This document shows, in pieces, positions 1-7,831 of a DNA stretch of 64,000 nt. Positions within the stretch are counted from its first letter, which is position 1; every line of letters starts with the position of its first letter. The translations under genes and the position numbers were made by a program. The stretch comes from Pseudomonas sp. GOM7 (lineage in GTDB: Bacteria; Pseudomonadota; Gammaproteobacteria; Pseudomonadales; Pseudomonadaceae), in the NCBI RefSeq assembly GCF_026723825.1, contig NZ_CP113519.1, positions 2,294,001 to 2,358,000 of the forward strand, in the 5' to 3' direction. Below the pieces are notes generated by a model, which did not search any database, was not told the DNA's origin, and was given only the letters and a program-made list of their open reading frames with translations.

Positions 1-1
1 T

Positions 2-268
2 CGCCATGGCTTCAAGCACAGTGCGGCGACGGTGGAGTCGATGGAGGCGCAACTGATTCTGGTGCTGTCCGGCGCCTACATCGGCTACCTGCCGGAACAC
101 TACGCCCAGCACTGGGTGGATCTGGGACGGCTGCGTGTGCTGTCGCCTGCGACCTTCGGCTATCAGGCACCGTTCTCGTTGATCCTGCGGCGCGGCCGCG
201 CGCGTGAACCGCTGATCCAGACCTTTCGCGATCTGCTCAAGGCGCAGCTCAATCCGGGCGATCGTTAA
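2..268 (+). CDS. LysR-family transcriptional regulator, C-terminal fragment
   Basis: The frame is open from the left edge and ends at 268, so only the last 88 or so residues are present. The visible part (GAYIGYLPEHYA, then a beta-strand-rich stretch ending FRDLLKAQL) matches the end of the LysR substrate-binding domain, in which a final beta-strand and helix close the effector pocket. The DNA-binding half lies outside the window, so target and effector cannot be inferred. An ATG at 32 is internal and should not be taken as the start. Confidence 0.75.
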   Translation, partial: RHGFKHSAATVESMEAQLILVLSGAYIGYLPEHYAQHWVDLGRLRVLSPATFGYQAPFSLILRRGRAREPLIQTFRDLLKAQLNPGDR

Positions 269-323
269 AGTCCTCTGGCTATCGGTCGAAAGCCTGGAAG
301 CCACTGTTCATCAGGGGTTACGA

Positions 324-338
324 CTAATCGACGATTAG
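324..338. promoter_or_regulatory. Perfect short palindrome upstream of aer
   Basis: The arms CTAATCG (324-330) and CGATTAG (332-338) are perfect inverted repeats around one central base. The site lies 62 bp upstream of the aer start. It could be an operator for aer or for the upstream LysR unit. It is not an ANR/FNR box (TTGAT-N4-ATCAA). There is no T-run, so it is not a terminator. Confidence 0.3.
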
Positions 339-400
339 CGATCCTCTGGCGCTGTGCTACTACTTAAAAAGTTGTAATTCTGACCCCACCGAGATCGCCC

Positions 401-1966
401 ATGCGCCAGAATTTGCCTGTGACCCAGCGTGAACGCACCTTTGCTGCCGATGAACGCCTCATCTCCACCACCGACATGGATAGCCGGATCACCTACTGCA
501 ATGACGCATTCGTCGCAATCAGCGGTTTCACCCGCGAAGAACTGATCGGTCAACCGCACAACCTCGTACGCCATCCGGACATGCCGCCCTCGGTGTTCGG
601 CCATATGTGGGACACCATCAAACAGGGCAAGCCCTGGATGGGTATCGTCAAGAACCGGGCGAAGAATGGCGATTTCTATTGGGTCAGCGCCTATGTCACG
701 CCGGTCTACGAGGGGGGACGCATGGTCGGTTACGAGTCGGTGCGCTCGCTGCCCACCGAGGCGCAGAAGCGCAGAGCGGAAGCACTCTACGCCCGCCTGC
801 GTGAAGGCAAACCTGCCGTGCCGGCCTTCGAGCGCTGGACCTACAGCCTGGTGCGCTCCTGGCCTTTGATCCTGGCAGCGGCGGTCATCCTGGCAGCCGA
901 AACCGTCATGACGGATTGGCTGCTGGTCGGCTTCACCTTCGCCATGATGGTCGCTCTGGGCGCCTACCAGTTGCACCGTACCCGGGCGCTGATCATGCGT
1001 ACCCTCGACGAGCACCCCAAGGCCTTCACCAGTGAACTGGTGGCCCTGACCTACACCGATAACCGGGGCGCTCAGGCACTGCTCGATCTGGCCATGATCA
1101 GTGAGGAGGCGCGTCTGCAGACCGCGCTGACCCGTCTGGAAGATGCCGGCGAGAACGTCAAACGGCGGGCGACGCAGGCTTCCGAACTGGCCAGTGCCGG
1201 GGCCGGCCTGCTCGATCAGCAGCGTGCCGAGACGGATCAATCGGCCACCGCCATCAATGAAATGGCCGCCACCATTCAGGAAGTGTCGCAAAACGTGCAG
1301 AACACCTCGAATGCCGCCAGCGAGGCGGATCGTTTGGCCCAGGAGGGGCGCGACCTGGCCAACGGTAGCCTGGACTCCATGCGGCAGATGGCCCAGGCGG
1401 TCACCGATATCGGTCAGGCGGTCAACGAGCTGGCCAATTCCACCCAGTCCATCGGCAGCGTGGCGGATGTGATCACTTCGATTGCCGAACAGACCAACCT
1501 GCTGGCGCTCAATGCGGCCATCGAGGCGGCCCGTGCCGGTGAGCAGGGCCGGGGCTTCGCCGTGGTGGCCGATGAGGTGCGTTCCCTGGCCTCGCGTACC
1601 CGTGAATCCACCGAGCAGATCCACCAGATCATTTCCGCTCTGCGCGCGGGGGCCGATCGCGCCGTGGCCACCGCTTCGCGTGGCGAGGAGATCTCCCGGG
1701 GCAGCGTGGACAGCGTGGAGTCGGTGAAGAATGCGCTGGAGGGCATCAGCGAAGCGGTGAGCCGCATTTCCGGCATGAGCCAGCAGATGGCATCCGCTTC
1801 CGAGGAGCAGAGCCACGTGGCCGAGGACATCAGCCGGCAGATCACCCGCATCGCCCAGCTCTCGGAAAACAGCGCGTCGCAGGCCCATCAGGGCGCGGCC
1901 ATCAGCCGTGAGCTGGAAGAGATGGCCGACTATCTGCACAGTCTGGCGGAGCGTTTCAACCGCTGA
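401..1966 (+). CDS. aer: Aerotaxis receptor Aer (PAS-containing methyl-accepting chemotaxis protein)
   Basis: This 521-residue protein has the same length as P. aeruginosa Aer (as recalled). The N-terminal PAS domain (about residues 15-125, with [14 protein letters not shown], then NLVRHPDMP and the NGDFYWV segment) is the FAD-binding redox sensor of Aer. Two hydrophobic segments follow at about residues 150-195 with little or no periplasmic loop, as expected for Aer. The C-terminal half is a cytoplasmic signalling domain with the conserved hairpin tip ([19 protein letters not shown], then [15 protein letters not shown]). It would signal to CheA/CheW to steer cells by internal energy or oxygen status. 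The gene is monocistronic by spacing. A hairpin at 1998-2014 follows the gene. Confidence 0.93.
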   Translation: MRQNLPVTQRERTFAADERLISTTDMDSRITYCNDAFVAISGFTREELIGQPHNLVRHPDMPPSVFGHMWDTIKQGKPWMGIVKNRAKNGDFYWVSAYVTPVYEGGRMVGYESVRSLPTEAQKRRAEALYARLREGKPAVPAFERWTYSLVRSWPLILAAAVILAAETVMTDWLLVGFTFAMMVALGAYQLHRTRALIMRTLDEHPKAFTSELVALTYTDNRGAQALLDLAMISEEARLQTALTRLEDAGENVKRRATQASELASAGAGLLDQQRAETDQSATAINEMAATIQEVSQNVQNTSNAASEADRLAQEGRDLANGSLDSMRQMAQAVTDIGQAVNELANSTQSIGSVADVITSIAEQTNLLALNAAIEAARAGEQGRGFAVVADEVRSLASRTRESTEQIHQIISALRAGADRAVATASRGEEISRGSVDSVESVKNALEGISEAVSRISGMSQQMASASEEQSHVAEDISRQITRIAQLSENSASQAHQGAAISRELEEMADYLHSLAERFNR

Positions 1967-1997
1967 CGGCACTGGCGGATGCAATTCGGGCAAGGCT

Positions 1998-2014
1998 CCC
2001 GGATTGCATCCGGG
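1998..2014. repeat. Short interspersed palindrome (CCCGGAT-TGC-ATCCGGG)
   Basis: A perfect 7-bp stem with a 3-nt loop lies 32 bp after aer. A related hairpin with a compensated base pair (CCTGGAT-GCA-ATCCAGG) is at 31161-31177. Both are followed or preceded by GTAGCC/GCTACG, so they belong to one small interspersed repeat family. It may attenuate read-through from aer, but it has no U-tract. Confidence 0.6.
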
Positions 2015-2052
2015 CTACGCCTGCGGCCGGCGTTCGTGGCACACTGCGCGGC

Positions 2053-2649
2053 ATGCCTCGTCCGACCTGTTGCCGCTGCCAGCGCCCGCTCAGCCGTTGC
2101 CTGTGCCCGCTGATTCCCGATCTCGATAGCCAGACCCGGTTGCTGATCCTGCAGCACCCGAGCGAGGCTGCGCACGCCCTCAATACGGCGCGCCTGGCGG
2201 CGCTGGGCCTGCGCAATGCCGAGTTCAGGGTGGGCGAGGTATTCGACGAACTGCCGCAGTGGCTGGCGCGGCCGGGGTATCAGGCCTGTCTGTTGTTTCC
2301 AGGCGAGCACGCCGCGCCGCTGGCGCCACGCCAAGCAGGGCAATTGCCGTTGCTGTTGGTGGTGCCGGACGGCACCTGGCGCAAGGCGCGCAAGCTCTTG
2401 CATCTCAATCCGCTGCTGGCGGCCTTGCCGCGTGTCAGCCTGAGCAATGCGCCGACATCGCGCTACCGCTTGCGCAAGGCACCGCAGGCGGACGCGTTGT
2501 CGACCATCGAAGCCATCGTCAGCGCGCTGGAGACGCTCGAAGCGCCGAGCTGCTTCCAGGCGCTGCTACGGCCCTTCGATGCCCTGATCGAAGGGCAGAT
2601 CGCGGCCATGGGCGAGCAGACCTACAGACGTAATCACGTCAGGGACTGA
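2053..2649 (+). CDS. DTW-domain protein, probable tRNA-uridine aminocarboxypropyltransferase (YfiP/TapT type)
   Basis: This 198-residue protein starts with a cysteine cluster (CCRCQRPLSRCLCP) like the zinc knuckle of DTW proteins, and carries the family signature as DGTW (VVPDGTWRKARKLL, about residues 101-114). Bacterial TapT/YfiP uses the aminocarboxypropyl group of SAM to make acp3U at position 47 of some tRNAs. That assignment is by family only; which RNA is modified is not visible here. The ATG at 2053 places the cysteine motif at the N-terminus, as in the family. The gene converges with the glutaredoxin-like gene 10 bp downstream. Confidence 0.8.
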   Translation: MPRPTCCRCQRPLSRCLCPLIPDLDSQTRLLILQHPSEAAHALNTARLAALGLRNAEFRVGEVFDELPQWLARPGYQACLLFPGEHAAPLAPRQAGQLPLLLVVPDGTWRKARKLLHLNPLLAALPRVSLSNAPTSRYRLRKAPQADALSTIEAIVSALETLEAPSCFQALLRPFDALIEGQIAAMGEQTYRRNHVRD

Positions 2650-2658
2650 GCCTGGCGC

Positions 2659-3027
2659 TCAGGCGGCGAAGCGCTGCTCCAGATAGGCGATGATCGCCTT
2701 GGACTCGTACAGCCAGGTGCTCTGGCCGTTTTCCTCGATGCGCAGGCAAGGCACCTTGATGCGACCGCCTTGCTGTTCCAGCGCCTGGCGATGCTGGGCG
2801 TCGTGCTTGGCATCGCGCAGCTCCACCGGCAGGTCGAGGCGGTGCAGGGTGCGCCGTACCTTGACGCAGAAGGGGCAGGCGCGGAATTGATACAGCGCCA
2901 GGTCGGCCGTGGCGCGTTGCACCTCGGCCTGGGCCTCGGCACTGCGTTTGAGCTTGCGCGGGCGGCTGATCCAGTCGGCGAAGATCACCAACTGACCCAG
3001 GCCATTGCGAAGGGCCTTGAGCAACAT
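2659..3027 (-). CDS. Glutaredoxin-like protein with N-terminal extension
   Basis: This 122-residue protein has a thioredoxin-fold glutaredoxin domain over its last 80 residues. The redox motif is CPFC (ACPFCVKVRRTL), followed by a cis-Pro segment (IKVPCLRI) and the glutathione-binding end (YESKAIIAYLEQRF), which also resembles a GST N-terminal domain. The first 40 residues contain a hydrophobic patch (GLGQLVIFADWI) that may be a membrane anchor. A CAGGAG ribosome site lies 6 bases before the ATG at 3027. It is downstream of folE on the same strand (56-bp gap) and may be co-transcribed. Its partner protein is unknown. Confidence 0.85.
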   Translation of the reverse strand: MLLKALRNGLGQLVIFADWISRPRKLKRSAEAQAEVQRATADLALYQFRACPFCVKVRRTLHRLDLPVELRDAKHDAQHRQALEQQGGRIKVPCLRIEENGQSTWLYESKAIIAYLEQRFAA

Positions 3028-3083
3028 GTTCGGACTCCTGAAATGCGAACGGCCGCGCGCAGGGCGAGCGGCCGGGGAAGGGC

Positions 3084-3629
3084 TCAGCGAACCAGATTGA
3101 GGAATTCGCCGCGGGTCGCCGGGTTGCTGCGGAACTCGCCGAGCATCACCGAGGTGACCATGGAGGAGTTCTGCTTCTCCACGCCGCGCATCATCATGCA
3201 CATGTGCTGGGCTTCGATGACCACCGCCACACCCAGGGCGCCGGTGACCTGCTCGATCGCCTCGGCGATCTGCCGGCTGAGATTTTCCTGGATCTGCAGG
3301 CGGCGGGCGTACATGTCGACGATACGGGCCACCTTGGACAGGCCGAGCACCTTGCCGTTGGGCAGGTAGGCGACATGAGCCTTGCCGATGAACGGCAGCA
3401 TGTGATGCTCGCACAGGGAATACAGCTCGATGTTCTTGACCAGCACCATCTCGCTGTTGTCAGAACTGAACAGGGCGCCGTTGGTGACTTCCTCCAGCGT
3501 CTGCTGGTAGCCGCGGCAGAGGTACTGCATGGCTTTGGCGGCACGCTTTGGCGTGTCCAGCAGACCCTCGCGGGAGACGTCCTCGCCGAGCTGGCCGAGG
3601 ATGGCGGTGTAGTGGTTTTCCAGGGACAT
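3084..3629 (-). CDS. folE: GTP cyclohydrolase I (FolE type)
   Basis: This 181-residue enzyme of the T-fold family converts GTP to 7,8-dihydroneopterin triphosphate, the first step to tetrahydrofolate. The zinc ligands are visible as C73 and H76 in [10 protein letters not shown] and C144 in QHMCMMMRG. The pterin/GTP site segment IENLxxQI-like ([15 protein letters not shown]) is intact. The ATG at 3629 begins MSLENHY, the usual N-terminus of the 181-residue Pseudomonas paralogue; a longer upstream frame is not supported. Pseudomonas often carries two folE paralogues, and this resembles the one recalled as PA1674. Confidence 0.95.
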   Translation of the reverse strand: MSLENHYTAILGQLGEDVSREGLLDTPKRAAKAMQYLCRGYQQTLEEVTNGALFSSDNSEMVLVKNIELYSLCEHHMLPFIGKAHVAYLPNGKVLGLSKVARIVDMYARRLQIQENLSRQIAEAIEQVTGALGVAVVIEAQHMCMMMRGVEKQNSSMVTSVMLGEFRSNPATRGEFLNLVR

Positions 3630-3693
3630 GGCGCTTCCTGTTGAGTAACGAAGGGCGCAGGGTAGGGTGCCGCTGCGTGCCTGGCAAGGGCGA

Positions 3694-4254
3694 TCAGTAT
3701 TCGTCGCGGCCATCCATCATGGTGCGCTTGAGGATCACGTACACCGCGCCAGTGCCGCCGTGTTTGGCCTGGCAGGAGGTGAAACCGAGCACCTGTGGAT
3801 GCTGGCGCAGCCAGGTGTTGACGTGGCTCTTGATCAGCGGTTTGCGCCCGTCCATGCGCGCGGCCTTGCCGTGGGTCACGCGTACGCAGCGCACTTCCAG
3901 CTTGGTGGCCTCGGCGATGAACTCCCAGAGGGTGTCTCGCGCTTTCTCCACGCTCATGCCGTGCAGGTCGAGGCTGCCGTCGAAGGGAATCTGGCCGAGC
4001 TTGAGTTTACGCATCTGGCCTTCCTGCATGCCGTTGGTGGCCCAGTACAGGGCGTCCTCGGCGCCGACGTCGATGACGAACTGATCGGACAGGCCGTCCA
4101 CCTTGATCTCGCCCTGGCTGATGGTCGCCGCCTGGCGCAAGGCGCCCAGTTGCTTGCGGTCGGCCCTGGGCTTGCCGGTGTCGGCGCGGTCGTACTTGAT
4201 GGGCTTGACGCCACGCAGTTCGGCCTGGAAGAGGGAAAGATCGTCGTCTTGCAT
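3694..4254 (-). CDS. Smr-domain protein (small MutS-related endonuclease family)
   Basis: This 186-residue protein has a C-terminal Smr domain: [12 protein letters not shown] (about residue 95 onward), the THGKAAR loop replacing the usual HGxG, and a final substrate-channel strand. The LDLHG motif is the nuclease signature of the family (stand-alone Smr proteins such as E. coli YdaL/SmrA or SmrB, the latter cleaving mRNA at collided ribosomes). Whether this one acts on DNA or mRNA cannot be told. The start at 4254 (MQDDDLSLF) is the conserved N-terminus. The promoter region is displaced by repeat copy A about 80 bp upstream. Confidence 0.88.
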   Translation of the reverse strand: MQDDDLSLFQAELRGVKPIKYDRADTGKPRADRKQLGALRQAATISQGEIKVDGLSDQFVIDVGAEDALYWATNGMQEGQMRKLKLGQIPFDGSLDLHGMSVEKARDTLWEFIAEATKLEVRCVRVTHGKAARMDGRKPLIKSHVNTWLRQHPQVLGFTSCQAKHGGTGAVYVILKRTMMDGRDEY

Positions 4255-4333
4255 GGAAGGGCTCCGCGAATCAGGCGGCCATTTTATGGCCTGCCGCTCC
4301 TGGCGGCCAGTCTGAGGGGGTTGGGGTGGGCTT

Positions 4334-5150
4334 GATACTGGACTGGCAAGTTTGTGTCTTGGTTGGTTGTTGGTTGCTTGGGTGTTTGTTCCGGATTGCC
4401 GCGTTTTTGCTGATATTTTTGGTTTCGCCCTCCCGGGCGAGTCACTTTTGTAGGGCAAAAGTAACCAAAACCCTCCGCCCGGTCATCCGGCCCTGGCTTC
4501 GCCAGGGTTCGTTCGCTCCATCGCCGCTCCAGAGGCCCGCCGCGGTGGGCCATCCATGGCCCATCGCGGCTCTCGCGACATCCATGTCGCTCAACCTCTT
4601 CCACGACGATTCCGCTCACCCTCCTGGGCGGGCTCTGCACGCGCCTGAACCCGAGGTAACCCAGAATTAGCGTGGAGTGCTTGAACATGGGTCAGCCTTA
4701 GGGCTGACCGAGATGCCGGCTGAAGGCCGGCAAACTGAAACTACGCGAATGAAAGTTTTGGTTTAACTCGACGACTCAGTGGCGATTTCACAGCCACTAG
4801 AACACGCCGAGTAGCCCATGGCATGCCTGTACGTTCAGGCGCGCGAATTGCCCCCTTCAGGAGGGTGAGTGGAATCGTTGCGTAGAGGGGCGAGCGGCAT
4901 GGATGCCGCGAGAGGCTTAAAGGGCCAGGGATGGCCCTTGTAAGCCGACCCTCGGAGCAGCGATGGAGCGAACGAACCCCGGCGCAGCCGGGGCCGGATG
5001 GCGGGGGTGCGTTTCTTTTGCTTACTTTTCTTTGCGCAGTTCAAAGAAAAGTGAGTCGCCCGAGGGGGCGAAACAGGGAGTTTCTGCACACACCGCAGCG
5101 GCGTCCAAAACACCAACACAAGCCGGCACACAAACTTGCCAGTCCGGTAC
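4334..5150 (+). repeat. Twin-arm structured repeat, copy A (T1-centre-T2)
   Basis: This 817-bp non-coding element is bounded by inverted repeats at 4334-4356 and 5128-5150 that match at 21 of 23 bases and share the core GGACTGGCAAGTTTGTG. The left arm (T1) holds hairpins at 4444-4462 (ACTTTTG/CAAAAGT), 4491-4507 (CCCTGGC/GCCAGGG), 4547-4562 (GGGCCAT/ATGGCCC) and 4575-4590 (GCGACAT/ATGTCGC). The centre has hairpins at 4691-4708 (GTCAGCC/GGCTGAC) and 4715-4731 (GCCGGC/GCCGGC). The right arm (T2, inverted) repeats the series at 4894-4909, 4920-4939, 4977-4993 and 5024-5052. Frames of about 100-130 codons cross it on both strands but look like no known protein. It fills the 946-bp gap between the Smr gene and the gene at 5201. 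Confidence 0.85.
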
Positions 5151-5200
5151 CCAGGCATTCCACGAATGAGCCCAAAACAATTCAGGCAATGTCTTGCCTT

Positions 5201-5521
5201 TCAGTCACGCTTCTTCAGCAAGTGAGGAGACATGTCCAGCCCACCCGGCCGGCGTAGGCGGCGCCGGCAACGGCGCCAGAAGGCGATCCCGGCCCAGAAC
5301 AACAGCAGACCAAGCCCCAGAACCACCAGTGCTTCGCCAACGGTGTCGTTGAGCGAGCCAAGGCGCGGAGCGCGCCCGGCCAGGGAGGCGACGCCGGCCA
5401 TCGCCAGGAGCGTGCCGAGCGCGGCGAACAGCGCGCCCAGGGCTGCGCCGATACGCAAGCGCCAAGGCTTGGCATGGCGCGGGCGCAGCCGGCTTGCATC
5501 GAAATCGTCGGACAGTTTCAT
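5201..5521 (-). CDS. Small membrane protein of unknown function
   Basis: This 106-residue protein has two predicted membrane helices (IGAALGALFAALGTLLAMAG and ALVVLGLGLLLFWAGIAFW), an arginine-rich cytoplasmic segment after the second (RRCRRRLRR) and a hydrophilic tail ending LLKKRD. I do not recognise a named family. The chosen ATG at 5521 follows a GAAGG ribosome site; the frame extends upstream into the MITE-like repeat but has no supported start there. Repeat copy A lies immediately downstream. Confidence 0.65.
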   Translation of the reverse strand: MKLSDDFDASRLRPRHAKPWRLRIGAALGALFAALGTLLAMAGVASLAGRAPRLGSLNDTVGEALVVLGLGLLLFWAGIAFWRRCRRRLRRPGGLDMSPHLLKKRD

Positions 5522-5587
5522 TGCGGCCTTCCTCGCAGACTGTCGGCGGTAAGACCCCACAGGCCTTACCGGGGTTCCGCACTGGTG

Positions 5588-5774
5588 GGCACCTCTAAAA
5601 ACTACCTGCGTTGCCATCGCGGCGTTAAAAACAGGCTGGAACGCCAGCCCGGCGGTCAAATGCTCATTTACAACACGTAAACCCGAATGCGGGCCCAGTG
5701 CTTTCTTCGCCTGTTTTTTGCGGGGCCGCCATCGGTATTGCGCTGACTGCCTCGCCTACGTTTTTAGAGGTGCC
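5588..5774. mobile_element. MITE-like element, 187 bp, with perfect TIRs and flanking duplication
   Basis: Perfect inverted repeats GGGCACCTCTAAAAAC (5587-5602) and its complement (5760-5775) bound a non-coding segment. The hexamer CTGGTG lies directly outside both ends (5582-5587 and 5775-5780), as expected for a target duplication. Nothing between the ends is protein-like. It sits 16 bp after the end of the cysteine-hydrolase gene, so it may act as a transcription barrier between two minus-strand genes. The transposase that would mobilise it is not in the window. Confidence 0.8.
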
Positions 5775-5790
5775 CTGGTGGGCCTGCAGC

Positions 5791-6387
5791 TCAGACCAGC
5801 GACTTGGCGTTTGGCACCAGGGTGGCGAAGTTGTCACCCAGGGCGATCATCTCGATCCGGTGCACTTCGTCAGCGGCGATCACGCTGCCGTCCGGTGCCG
5901 GCAGATCACGGGTGGCGCAGGCGGCATCGACCAGGGTACAGCGATAACCATAGTCCTTGGCAGCGCGCACCGTGGTGCTGATGCTCGAATGGGTCATGAA
6001 ACCGCAGACGATGAGGTTCAGATGGCCGAGGCTCTGCAGGCGGTCATGCAGCTCGGTACCGGCAAAGGCGTTGGGTAGGCGTTTTTCCACCACGATCTCG
6101 CCGGGTAGCGGCTCGGCTTCCGGCAGATGGCGGCCGCGTGGGCCGCTGGGGTCGAGCAGGCCGCCGGGAATGCCCAGGTGCTTGACGTGGACGATGGGCG
6201 TGCCGGCACTGCGCGCGGCGGCCAGCAGCGTGGCGATCTCCTCCAGGGCGGCATCCAGGCCCGGCAGGGCGAGCACGCCGCTGCGATATTCTTCTTGAGC
6301 ATCGATGATCACCAGGGTCGCATTGCTCAGGCTGGCCGCTGCATGGCCACGGCCGGTGAGCTGGAACATGGTTTGCGGACGGGACAT
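5791..6387 (-). CDS. Isochorismatase-fold hydrolase lacking the nucleophilic cysteine
   Basis: This 198-residue protein has the isochorismatase/cysteine-hydrolase fold: D29 in VIIDAQEEY, the VHVKH strand, K102 in VVEKRLPNAF and the GFMTH turn at 129-133. In nicotinamidase-type members the next positions contain the catalytic Cys (TxxCV); here the segment reads THSSIS, so the nucleophile position (135) is Ser. D and K are kept. A Cys at 128 is one turn earlier and probably not equivalent. True isochorismatases also lack this Cys, so the chemistry is open. No siderophore genes are nearby. Length is normal and the reading frame intact. Confidence 0.82.
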   Translation of the reverse strand: MSRPQTMFQLTGRGHAAASLSNATLVIIDAQEEYRSGVLALPGLDAALEEIATLLAAARSAGTPIVHVKHLGIPGGLLDPSGPRGRHLPEAEPLPGEIVVEKRLPNAFAGTELHDRLQSLGHLNLIVCGFMTHSSISTTVRAAKDYGYRCTLVDAACATRDLPAPDGSVIAADEVHRIEMIALGDNFATLVPNAKSLV

Positions 6388-6540
6388 CTCGGGCTCCTGG
6401 TCGATGGTGATGATGTGCCATTGTCCGCTTGCCAGCGCGGGATGTGAACCTCTTGCGCGGCATTACTTGCTGAGGTAAAGAGCAAGGGTGGTTCGGAACC
6501 TGCCAGGAAAGCAGGTGGTCACAGGCAAAAGGAGTTGCTC

Positions 6541-6666
6541 ATGTCCTTCATCTCTCATCTATCCCCCTATCTCTGGCTGCTGTTCTCGCTGGCGGTGTCC
6601 ATCGCGGTGCTGCGTGAGTTGCGGCGCCCGTCGCAGGAGCGACGTTCGTCTTCCGAGCGCGAGTAA
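6541..6666 (+). CDS. Small single-span membrane protein, 41 residues
   Basis: The ATG at 6541 is preceded by AAAAGGAGTT at ideal spacing. The product has one strongly hydrophobic helix (YLWLLFSLAVSIAVL) followed by a charged cytoplasmic tail rich in Arg, Ser and Glu (RELRRPSQERRSSSERE). It ends 60 bp before prmB on the same strand. Positive charges after the helix predict N-out/C-in topology. No family is recognised. The ribosome site, codon use and helix make it a likely real gene that automated calls would miss. Confidence 0.6.
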   Translation: MSFISHLSPYLWLLFSLAVSIAVLRELRRPSQERRSSSERE

Positions 6667-6726
6667 GCGGGCACAGTGTGATCCGGTTGGGCTAGACTGC
6701 GTGATTTTTTCACCCGGAGGCTGCCC

Positions 6727-7647
6727 ATGACCGCTCCCAACACCCGTTTACGCACCCTGCGCGACTATATCCGCTGGGCTGTCAGCCGCTTCCAGGCCAA
6801 TCAGTTGTTCTTCGGCCATGGCACCGACAATGCCTGGGACGAGGCGCGTCAACTGGTGCTCGGTGCCCTGCATCTACCCTGGGAAATCAACGATGCCTAC
6901 CTCGACTGCCGGCTCGAGGATGACGAGCATGCCCATCTGCAGGCCTTGCTCAAACGTCGTATCGAGGAACGTGTGCCCACCGCTTACCTGCTGGGCGAGG
7001 CCTGGTTCTGCGGCTTGCCATTCATCGTCGACGAGCGCGTGCTGGTGCCGCGTTCGCCCATTGCCGAACTGATCGACCGGCATTTCGCCCCCTGGCTGCC
7101 CACCGAGCCGGCGCGGGTGCTCGACCTGTGCACGGGTTCCGGTTGCATCGGCATCGCTTGCGCCTACGAGTTCCCCGAGGCGGAAGTGGTGCTGGCCGAC
7201 CTGTCGTTCGACGCGCTGGAGGTGGCCAACCAGAACATCGAGCATCATGGCCTGCAAGAGCGCGTCTATTGCGTGCAGGGCGACGGTTTCGCCGGGCTGC
7301 CGGGGCAGCGTTTCGACCTGATCGTCTCCAACCCGCCTTATGTCGACGCCGAGGATTTCGCCGACATGCCCGCCGAATACCAGCACGAGCCGGCCATGGG
7401 CCTGGCCTGCGGCGATGATGGCCTGGATCTGGTACGGCGCATGCTGGCCGAGGCGGCCGATCATCTGACCGAACGTGGTGTACTGATCGTCGAGGTGGGC
7501 AACAGCCAGGTGCATGTCGAAGCGCTGTACCCGGAGGTGGACTTCACCTGGCTGGACTTCCAGCGCGGTGGCCATGGCGTGTTCCTGCTGGCGGCCAAGC
7601 AGTGCCGCGAGCATCAGGCGCTGTTCCGTTCGCGCCTCGCAGGCTGA
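6727..7647 (+). CDS. prmB: Ribosomal protein uL3 N5-glutamine methyltransferase PrmB
   Basis: This 306-residue SAM-dependent enzyme methylates a glutamine of ribosomal protein L3. Motif I (VLDLCTGSG, 131-139) binds SAM, the acidic D in [10 protein letters not shown] follows, and the NPPY glutamine-binding motif is at 202-205. The N-terminal helical domain (residues 1-100) is typical of PrmB/PrmC, and the [10 protein letters not shown] context fits PrmB rather than PrmC. An AGG element lies just upstream of the ATG at 6727. The gene order prmB, hydrolase, aroC matches other pseudomonads. Confidence 0.94.
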   Translation: MTAPNTRLRTLRDYIRWAVSRFQANQLFFGHGTDNAWDEARQLVLGALHLPWEINDAYLDCRLEDDEHAHLQALLKRRIEERVPTAYLLGEAWFCGLPFIVDERVLVPRSPIAELIDRHFAPWLPTEPARVLDLCTGSGCIGIACAYEFPEAEVVLADLSFDALEVANQNIEHHGLQERVYCVQGDGFAGLPGQRFDLIVSNPPYVDAEDFADMPAEYQHEPAMGLACGDDGLDLVRRMLAEAADHLTERGVLIVEVGNSQVHVEALYPEVDFTWLDFQRGGHGVFLLAAKQCREHQALFRSRLAG

Positions 7648-7652
7648 TTCCC

Positions 7653-7826
7653 CGGTGCGCACGGCGCACCCTACGGTAGAGCGAACACAGAGCGTAGGGT
7701 GGATGTCGCTTTTCACATCCACCAAAACGGTGGATCGATAAAGCGCGATCCACCCTACGGTACTTGGTGCGCGTGGCGCACCCTACGGGCGTTGCGGATG
7801 ACGTAGGGTGCGCTGTGCGCACCACG
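7653..7826. repeat. Cluster of GTAGGGTGCGC-type interspersed palindromes
   Basis: The 174-bp gap between the convergent prmB and 7832 genes holds five related units: GCGCACCCTACG at about 7662 and 7778, CGTAGGGTGGAT at 7699, GATCCACCCTACG at 7749 and CGTAGGGTGCGC at 7802. Opposing units can pair into long stems. The same family reappears at 14784-14874 between xdhC and guaD. The position between convergent genes suggests a bidirectional transcription block, but there is no clear U-tract. Confidence 0.7.
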
Positions 7827-7831
7827 AATCT

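Noticed and set aside
335..1993. Minus-strand 552-codon frame opposite aer
   Set aside because: The plus-strand frame encodes an intact Aer; the opposite product is Gly/His/Arg-rich with no recognisable domain.
4284..5257. Open frames of about 70-135 codons on both strands inside repeat copy A, and similar ones in copies B, C and D
   Set aside because: They follow the repeat rather than codon bias, appear on both strands and in several frames of the same DNA, have no ribosome sites and resemble each other only because the repeat does.
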